Origin: Polytrichum commune
Taxonomy: Eukaryota > Streptophyta > Polytrichopsida > Polytrichales > Polytrichaceae
Length of the DNA stretch: 64,000 nt
Direction: 5' to 3'
Assembly (NCBI GenBank): GCA_950295325.1
Contig: OX485806.1
Location: forward strand, 15,626,001-15,690,000
The position numbers and the translations under genes were made by a program. Position 1 is the first letter of the stretch, and each line of letters opens with the position of its first letter. This document shows, one piece after another, positions 59,101 through 64,000 of the stretch. Under the pieces are notes generated by a model. That model was not told the DNA's origin. It saw only the letters and a list, made by a program, of their open reading frames with translations, and made no database searches.

Positions 59101-60633
59101 TTTATTGTGCATTTAAGCTTCCAAATACTATGCCTTATTATTGTTATAATAAACCAAAAATAATTTTTAATTAAATGATAAACCAATAAAAATCATATTT
59201 AATTCAAAAACAATTCAACCAAGTTAAAATTCTTGAATGAGTTACATATATATTTGTAAGTTCATGCACTTCAAATTTTCAAGTTCACATTTAAGTAAGT
59301 GATCATATATGATTATTCAAAATATAGGCCGGTACATTTTTGAATTTATATTCGTCCATGAGTTTACATATCATTTTATTCGTCAAGAATCCAAAACACT
59401 TCTAGGGCACCTTCGAAAGATGAGAAGATGTTGTCTTCAAGGAAAGGTAACAATGAAATAAAGCTTCAACTGGACGCATACATAAAATGAACATATTTGT
59501 TTAAATGTATCATATATACATGATATGCATAATACAAAAATATGGTATTGTACGATCTGATTCAAATATAAGAACAATTGTATATTCAATTACATTGGCA
59601 ATGTGCACAATTATTCCCACATAAATCAAGAGATAACAAAAACTACCCAGCGTTGTGTATACAAAGTTTGTATTCTCTATTCAAAAGGTGACATAGGAAT
59701 GAATGAAGTATAGCAAGCCTTAAAAGTCGAGGCCAAAAATACATTTATACTTGGTGAATTATTAGAAACATAAGAAACATAAATATAATATTTTAATCAT
59801 ATAATATTTTTAATGAAAATATTATTTATTATATACATAAAATGAATGTTTTACATTTCTTATACATGTTCAAGTTTCTGAAAATAATTGTAATCCCCGA
59901 TGACAAACCCCATATGTACGTCCACTCAGTCCAAATGTTTTTCTCTCAACTCTTTTGTAATTTTAATCAACTAATTCCATATGCCCCGTGCTTGTATTAT
60001 AATTTTCATGGTAGAGGCATCCTAAAAATAGTGCAGTGGAATTATTTTTATGGCCATGTAGTGTAAGCAAACACGGTTGACAATGTGTGCAAAATGTTCT
60101 GAATAAAAACAACTTTCATAAGTGTGTGCAGAACCTGTTTATATATATATATATATATATAATTTATTTTTTGGATGTATCTTCAATCCTTGACCGACAT
60201 TTGAGAAGAAAGTGCACAACATCGAAGAAAGGATTGGTTATACATATAGTGATTAACCATGGACTGGCACGAGCAAAGTGGACGGCTATAATTGTATTCT
60301 AACATAAGAAAGGACAGAGCCTCACGGTTTTACCGTTTTCTTGTTTGTCATCCTACCGCTCTCTTACACCATCAAAACCTCCATAAGCAGTCTGGTGGAA
60401 GTGCTACTCGCGCACCTTATTGCATGGATACTATACTACTTGATGTTCGAGCGGTATTAGGTTTGAAAAGTCAGAGAGCACATCGTGTACAAAGGTCAAG
60501 ATATGTCGCAAACCTTGATGTCTTCAGATTGGAGGCTAGGCATGTCCATGACAAAAACGGAGCCATCCAGCGTTGCCTTCATATCAGTAGGGGAAAAGGA
60601 TCGGTCCGTTGCCAATCTCACCAGGTTTTCCAT
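47115..60633 (-). CDS. Small heat-shock protein gene split by a 13.1-kb intron
   Basis: Exon 1 at 60,633-60,514 (40 codons, in-frame TAG two codons before the ATG) reads through PDGSVFVMDMP-like sequence (here LDGSVFVMDMPSLQSEDIK), the start of an alpha-crystallin domain. A donor AAG|GTTTGC follows. Exon 2 at 47,420-47,115 (101 codons plus stop, after an AACAG acceptor) continues in phase 0 with QIEIAAHRVVSRERKPE, EGIRI, HTFGKFDRRFVL, ITASYVDGVLSITVPI. Order, phase and the GKF and GVLxITVP signatures fit plant class I/II-type cytosolic sHSPs, ATP-independent chaperones that form oligomers; expected length is about 140-160 residues and this model gives 141. The polypyrimidine tract before exon 2 is weak. 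A TTCAAGAA heat-shock-element-like half-site pair lies at 60,723-60,730, about 90 bp upstream of the start. The intron contains a duplicated 244-bp block and a Helentron-type element, so expression is uncertain and it may be a recent pseudogene. Confidence 0.6.
47893..48136 (-). repeat. 244-bp direct repeat X, proximal copy (sHSP exon 1 end plus intron start)
   Basis: Identical to 60,341-60,584 at a constant offset of 12,448 bp, except for three substitutions by eye (47,942, 47,977 and 48,121). Similarity stops abruptly at both ends. On the minus strand it contains the last part of exon 1 (from ATGAAGGCAACG) with its donor at 48,065, followed by the first part of the intron. The 5' part of exon 1 is missing next to this copy, so it is a partial duplicate. 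Confidence 0.95.
48137..49082. other. Left flank of the insert, no gene recognised
   Basis: AT-rich DNA between the 244-bp repeat and the RPA-like frame. It may contain the 5' end and promoter of the mobile element; no terminal motif was identified with confidence. Confidence 0.4.
49083..50761 (+). pseudogene. Decayed replication protein A (RPA1)-like gene of a Helentron
   Basis: A single reading frame from the ATG at 49,083 runs through two in-frame stops (about 49,239 and 49,446) to CTQVDCIK at about 49,907. A GTAAAT donor, a TA-rich intron of about 250 bp and a TATTGCAG acceptor at 50,161-50,162 lead to IEGHLSVLNLTVPPF. A frameshift near 50,283 falls in a Cys-rich segment (YYCKKL / CECNQAVENL ... 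IKC) resembling the zinc ribbon of RPA OB-fold C; three more stops follow before a Lys-rich end at 50,761. OB-fold-like blocks include GAYMRIESFGV and NEDFCQVIVAD, ENVLVMFKNI. RPA-like single-strand-binding proteins are commonly carried by plant Helitrons. The breaks show it is not functional. The family assignment rests on overall layout rather than a decisive motif. Confidence 0.6.
50801..50850. repeat. Decamer tandem repeat ATTGTANNNT, five units
   Basis: ATTGTATCTT, ATTGTATCCT, ATTGTACCTT, ATTGTATTCT and ATTGTACACT follow directly after one another, 40 bp after the RPA-like frame. Further TA-rich, irregularly repeated sequence continues to about 51,240. Confidence 0.85.
51260..52987. repeat. 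Island of balanced composition with recurrent GACTATAGYC motif
   Basis: This block is clearly less AT-rich than the element on either side. The motif CTATAGTC/CTATAGCC or close variants (CTATTGCC, CTATGGCC) occur about 17 times between 51,540 and 52,925, often preceded by GA. Two copies, 51,540-51,549 and 52,915-52,924, are the perfect palindrome GACTATAGTC. A TATAAAGGAAG sequence on the minus strand near 52,835 could be a TATA box, as in an LTR. No open frame of note. A separately inserted LTR-like element is my best guess; matching ends and target-site duplications were not found. Confidence 0.5.
52947..52987. repeat. Hairpin at island/Helentron boundary
   Basis: Arms TTCAGTGTA (52,951-52,959) and TACACTGAA (52,975-52,983) are perfectly complementary and extend outward to 13 bp with one mismatch; the loop is 15 bases. 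It sits exactly where the composition changes from the balanced island to AT-rich coding remnants. Confidence 0.7.
53092..53827 (+). pseudogene. OTU-like cysteine protease domain, copy 1 (catalytic Cys replaced)
   Basis: The frame from 53,092 to 53,475 reads NIGNYLFDSISYLLRYKET, a variant of the OTU start DGDCLFxSIS, then TSMQHLKNYL and GGVWGDFTAIKWDSDYL, the WGxxxxxxxxA region. After a stop and a frame change the last OTU block is seen as NSEILHIAFD and HFEPIETIPG (the catalytic His motif) near 53,515-53,595. The catalytic Cys position is Tyr. OTU domains are deubiquitinase-like cysteine proteases known from Helentrons and other mobile elements. The tail to 53,827 is Asn-rich and unrecognised. 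Frameshift plus Cys loss mean no activity is expected. Confidence 0.65.
53850..54636 (+). pseudogene. OTU-like cysteine protease domain, copy 2 (Cys retained, frame broken)
   Basis: A second OTU domain follows about 745 bp after the first: NVDDCLFDSVSYLLHYEES, NTMQHLKISLEKNTPKAK, DLHNGRILNDDDYINKMSI and GGIWGNFTAVNWTADYL, ending with HFESIKK near 54,275. The Cys is kept here, but an in-frame TAG (near 54,042), another stop at about 54,181 and a frameshift disrupt it. The following frame (54,298-54,636, start GLDPINVSIQPLNYKCIQL) corresponds to the tail of copy 1. The two domains are diverged paralogues, so the duplication is older than the decay. Confidence 0.6.
54637..55359 (+). pseudogene. 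Decayed Lys/Asn-rich coding remnant of the element
   Basis: Very AT-rich sequence with open stretches such as HYSKEEHRKIESKNKKRLY (about 54,825-54,890) and a 108-codon frame at 55,026-55,352. The composition matches the Helentron region but no domain was recognised; an HUH Rep motif (HxH with Tyr) was looked for by eye and not found. Confidence 0.35.
55360..56335. repeat. Second balanced-composition island, with unidentified minus-strand frame
   Basis: Composition changes abruptly near 55,360 and returns to AT-rich near 56,335. It contains the same GACTATAGCCC/GGCTATTGTCTC-type words as 51,260-52,987. On the minus strand 56,299-55,898 is open for 133 codons with globular composition (WCGQWNVTIDVNQFHESHHE) and a charged helix near the end (LVAKVEDLQNAIEKAESREL). 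I do not recognise it; a retroelement gag-like fragment is possible. It interrupts the Helentron upstream of the helicase. Confidence 0.45.
56339..58460 (+). pseudogene. PIF1-type helicase of a Helentron (Helitron2) element, decayed
   Basis: A frame from 56,339 starts FINTSCPRDRAFVLKPQQ and TDIMCKSIVDRYIERP, the linker region that precedes the helicase in Helitron-family RepHel proteins, then YFNKYKDVENWAREQLLLYV. Helicase motifs follow: Walker A SGAGTGRTFTLQ (Lys replaced by Arg at 57,130-57,132), motif II LIVIDEISLIGAKML, motif III VDVIVCVDFYQAPPV, NGADGFF, and motifs V/VI VHCSQGLSLDEMAFD and GLAYTALSRIRTKEKLYLL. At least five in-frame stops (for example near 56,566, 56,827, 57,214 and 57,556) and a frameshift between about 57,984 and 58,200 inactivate it. 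The frame after the shift continues past a single TAA at 58,458-58,460 into the EEP domain, so helicase and nuclease were once one polypeptide. Confidence 0.85.
58461..59174 (+). pseudogene. EEP (endonuclease/exonuclease/phosphatase) domain of the Helentron
   Basis: In the same frame as the end of the helicase: NIQNDHNLQSSHILWFQETR (the QET/QE metal-site block of EEP nucleases), HNFDGHGLILLYD, then after one in-frame TGA (58,797-58,799) the blocks ILGDFNIDFNKEV (GDFN motif), SLIDHIWSNI and DAYWPDYHKPIY (equivalent of the SDHxP/I motif). A C-terminal EEP nuclease fused to the helicase is the diagnostic feature of Helentrons (Helitron2), as opposed to canonical plant Helitrons. Only one stop inside the domain suggests it decayed later than, or more slowly than, the helicase. 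Confidence 0.8.
59175..60340. other. Right flank of the insert, (TA)n at 60,139-60,161
   Basis: AT-rich sequence after the EEP domain, grading into less AT-rich DNA before the distal 244-bp repeat. Contains a TA microsatellite at 60,139-60,161. No gene or clear transposon terminus was recognised. Confidence 0.4.
60341..60584 (-). repeat. 244-bp direct repeat X, distal copy (within intact sHSP exon 1)
   Basis: Partner of 47,893-48,136 (three substitutions: 60,390, 60,425, 60,569). On the minus strand it contains exon 1 from ATGAAGGCAACG to the donor at 60,513 plus the first 173 bases of the intron. Here the exon continues upstream without break to the ATG at 60,633, so this is the copy in its original context. 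Confidence 0.95.
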
Positions 60634-62655
60634 TTTCTATGGATACGGTTTCAAAACGACCACATGATCATATATAACTCAGAAATCGGCACCATTATCA
60701 CGAACTCGGTTCAAATTAAAGGTTCAAGAAGAGGTCACAGGAGGATGTAAAATATTGTACTGAACCACCCTTGAAGAATATTTGTAGAATATACCAACAT
60801 ACCACATGGAATCTAGTACATACAATGTTGTCTCATTAATTCGTCCATTTATCCAAACCACAACCTGTTATAGAATCACCAAAAATCGCAAGAATTGCAT
60901 GCTTGGAAAACAACCTAGTACCTAGCCAGATCTTATGTACTCGTGATCAATGCACTATTGTTGTATATAAGATTCAGTTTCATGGGACAAATTGTGAAAG
61001 ACTGCCAGCTAGGTAGCAGTTCTCTCACAAATCAAGGATCGACAACAATTGCACATGTGGCCGTTCTGAAACTTAATCGAACTTATAAATCTTGTATTAG
61101 TGACAGGTATTGCACATTGGTATACAATATGCATCTTGTACAGACAATGAGGTCTCAATTCGGGAACGTAATCTGGTCAAAGATAATCGCACATGCAACA
61201 ATCACTTGCACCTAGAACTGAACACACTACCTAGCAGGCACGAAGCAACCCGGTCCTCACGTAGTTGGTCTAGTAGCTCATTAGTTGATTAAAGATTACG
61301 AGGACACCATGTCCACTTCGTACGCACAATGGTATCTATACAATTGAGGAAAATCAACTAATAAATGGTTATGTGCCTTGGCGAGGTGCTCATGAAAAAC
61401 ATCCTATCTTAATATAAATATTTTTTGAGCTTTATGTAAGCTTGGAGCGGTGGTCTTTGATGTCATAGCTTTAACCGATGGGTTTACAATCTTAATGTCT
61501 ACCATCAACATTCAATTGGTCTACCTTAATCTTTCAATAGACTTTCTACCATCCATTATAATGCTTATAAAACATATATTGCATATCTTCTTCTTTTTTA
61601 ATTTATTTAAGGTGCCTATGTCCACGCATGTCGTAAGAGTGGACGCCATCTTGTTGCTTATGAGGTAGATGATCTTATTTTTAATAACATACTTCAACCG
61701 CTTTGCGAGTTCTCATCTCAGAACCTTGTAGTTCATCATCATTACAACCACCTTCATTGGAGGATGATGATGAACCTCATCGCAAAGTAGCAAGGTAATC
61801 ACATTTGAGTACGTGAGTTTTGCCCAACCTATTAGAATTTATTGATTTTTGTGAACTAGTGTATCGTCAAAGTAACTAACCCTCATTACGTATATCTAAA
61901 TGCAATGTTGGCAAGATGATGGAGCAACTATCATCCCCTCCTAGGTCATTTTTGCTTCCCGTATATGTGGAGAGCGTTAACTCTTGCATAAGCAGCCACA
62001 TCAACACCTACACGTCGCCCAAAGTCTCGCAAGTTTAATCCCAATGTGGAGATGTTCCATTTAGAGGCATTGGAGGACAGTGGGGACATTTAGATAGTTG
62101 ACAATACCATCCACCATATGTTGGATTGGATTGGATTGGATATGGTTGGTTTGGAACATGAATGGCATTGGATTTGGCATTCTAATAAAACAAAAAAATT
62201 TGAGGCCTTTGCTTTGTATTGGTTTTGCAATTATCACAACTAGTGGACATTCATTTTATGTGAGAAATTTCCTCTTATTCATAAATGATGTGCCCATCCT
62301 CCCCCCCCCCCCCAAAACATCTCCATTAATTTATGTCTCAATACTTGGAATGTGTTTGCATTTGTTTTGTTGAATCTAGCAATAACATTAAAATTCATCA
62401 TGAAACCCTCATGCCAATCTTGTGGTTATCGATTTTGAGAGTAGAATTGTAAGAGATTCATTAGGTTCATTGCATTTTGTTTGCACTCCCCACTTTTATT
62501 ATTATAAAGAAATATGCAACTAATTATGCCAAATTACCACGGTTATAGGATAATATTGAATGTTAATTCCAAATATTTTTCATCCCTCAATGCTCACAAC
62601 TTACCATTCATTACTCACTGCTCACCACTCACATGATAGCACACCACCACCACCC
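60634..62655. other. Upstream region of the sHSP gene and intergenic DNA
   Basis: The first 200-300 bp would be the sHSP promoter (minus strand); only a weak heat-shock-element-like TTCAAGAA at 60,723-60,730 was noticed. Beyond that are short unconvincing frames, a GGATT microsatellite near 62,119-62,142 and a 13-base poly-C run at 62,301-62,313. Confidence 0.4.
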
Positions 62656-63067
62656 CACTACACTAAATAGGTAGATTAGTGTTGGAAACACTAATAGTCG
62701 ACGAAAACGCTAAATGTCAATTGTTTTCGTAGTGTTAGAACACTAAATGTCAACTCTAACACTATTTGTACCAATTAGTAACTTTGAATATTTACAAAAG
62801 CGCATTTAGTGTTAGATGACATTTTTTTGTAGATCATCAAATGAAGAATTGGAGGTAGAATATGTGAGCCTCATAGAAAATGTAATATGCTAGGAATTTG
62901 ATATTACAAAATTTAAACTTAATGGAACTCAACTTTGACAATGCAAAATAAAGACAAAAGGAAATTGTAACACTAATTATACTTTCAAGTGACATTTAGT
63001 GTTTTGGGTAACTATTGGCTCTAACACTAATCTTCATCTAACACTAATCTACCTATTTAGTGTAGTG
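62656..63067. mobile_element. CACTA-ended MITE with perfect 28-bp terminal inverted repeats
   Basis: The left end 62,656-62,683 begins CACTACACTAAATAGGTAGA and the right end 63,040-63,067 is its exact reverse complement over 28 bases. Multiple ACACTAA words lie subterminally on both sides. CACTA termini and size (412 bp) suggest a non-autonomous relative of En/Spm (CACTA) transposons. The flanking trinucleotides CCC and CTC do not form an exact 3-bp target-site duplication. Confidence 0.8.
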
Positions 63068-64000
63068 CTCCATTCTCTTTATTGTCGTCTAGTGGCATAT
63101 CCACACTCGTCAACACCGCATACTAGGCATCATCAACCATCATGAAGTTAGAATAATTTAAAAAAATAACAAACATAAAATGACTTGATCCTATCACATT
63201 AAACCAAAAAATCTTGAAGATATTTGCATGAATCTTCCTTGATCTTGAAATCCTACACCTCCTTCAAAGCTTCTTCGTATGTTAATGCATGGAACCACTA
63301 CATTCACCATTAATGATCCATTGCATCATGCGCCCATGTGCTTCTTGGTCTTCTTGGACAATTCTATGAAGGAGAAAAGTAAGTCACCCACTAAACAAAC
63401 AATATAATTATATAATTATTTTTAAAAAAATACATAAAATAACATTAACCTTACTTAAGATATGACTTAGAATTGCGATGTTTGGTGACCTTCATTCCAT
63501 AGGTAGCATTGTTTATATTAATCATGTAACTGCAATTCTCTTTCTAGATTTTTTTTATAATTTCTTTACCCACTAATTTAGGAATATCCTTAGTAAATCA
63601 TTTTGTCAGTAACCCCGGGGTGTTGTAGTCTATAAATATTTTACTAAACCAAATTAAATCTATGTCAAGCTTAATCTTGGTCTTAGGGCTCAGGAGAATG
63701 GGGTGTGGTCCAGGTTGGTCAAGGGCATGGCCTCGGGGGGGGCAGTGTGTTAAAAAGTTAAGGATATAGGTGCGAACAACCACTATTTTATAGGGGGGTA
63801 TTACTTTCAATTCTCTTCTTTTTTTCACATGCTATCATTATGTAAAATTCTACTTTGGGTTAATAGAAAAATGGCTTGCATTACTTATAATTCCAAATTA
63901 CCTATTATTCCATACCCTATAGTACTTTAAAGATGTCCAGTGCCATTTTTGATACCCTATATTACTCTTAAGTCCATTTATAATTTTTAGCCCCCATGTT
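63068..64000. other. Intergenic, no gene recognised
   Basis: AT-rich DNA with short frames only. A G-rich stretch GGGGGGGGCAG lies near 63,735. Nothing else was recognised to the window end. Confidence 0.45.

Noticed and set aside
47893-60584. Interpretation of the 244-bp pair as LTRs of a retrotransposon
   Set aside because: The block contains part of an sHSP exon and its splice donor, has no TG...CA ends, and the interior has no gag-pol domains.

Overview
The window is nuclear DNA of a land plant, or at least a streptophyte. It carries three genes with typical GT-AG introns: a heavy-metal-associated plant protein (HPP), an ESCRT-III SNF7/VPS32 subunit with the plant exon layout, and a Lys/Ser-rich nuclear protein. 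A split small heat-shock protein (sHSP) gene and a decayed piece of chloroplast rpoB are also present. Most of the rest is AT-rich intergenic DNA filled with old dispersed repeats, small inverted-repeat elements (MITEs), microsatellites and long poly-G/poly-C tracts. The species cannot be fixed from the sequence. The rpoB fragment read to me as non-angiosperm-like, but that is only an impression.

Layout. 0-7.2 kb: dispersed repeats and a roughly 400-bp tandem duplication. 7.25-10.23 kb (+): HPP gene, three exons, 269 codons, with an EPAP-rich tail and a repeat-loaded first intron. About 10.6 kb: a 5S-rRNA-derived fragment. 13.66-17.30 kb (-): SNF7/VPS32, six coding exons, 217 codons. 17.3-36.5 kb: no convincing gene, but at least six dispersed repeat families, a G-box cluster, an orphan exon-like segment and a 93-bp tandem repeat. 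36.6-39.9 kb: probable promoter/5' region. 39.97-43.10 kb (+): a 550-codon nuclear protein with about nine degenerate 27-29-residue repeats and a conserved C-terminal module encoded across small exons. 43.8-44.3 kb: rpoB fragment. 44.4-47.1 kb: more repeats.

47.1-60.6 kb is the most unusual part. Exon 2 of an sHSP gene (minus strand) lies at 47.1-47.4 kb and an intact exon 1 at 60.5-60.6 kb. A 244-bp block covering the end of exon 1 and the start of the intron occurs twice (47,893-48,136 and 60,341-60,584, three mismatches by eye). The 12.2 kb between the copies holds a very AT-rich, decayed Helentron (Helitron2)-type element: an RPA-like OB-fold protein, two tandem OTU-protease-like domains, a PIF1-type helicase and an endonuclease/exonuclease/phosphatase (EEP) domain in frame after the helicase. 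Two islands of more balanced composition interrupt it; both contain a recurrent GACTATAGYC-type motif, and one occupies the place where the HUH Rep domain would be expected. The simplest reading is that a multi-kilobase insertion landed in the sHSP intron with a partial duplication of the target, giving an intron of about 13 kb.

From 60.6 kb to the end I see only repeats, including a CACTA-ended MITE with perfect 28-bp termini.
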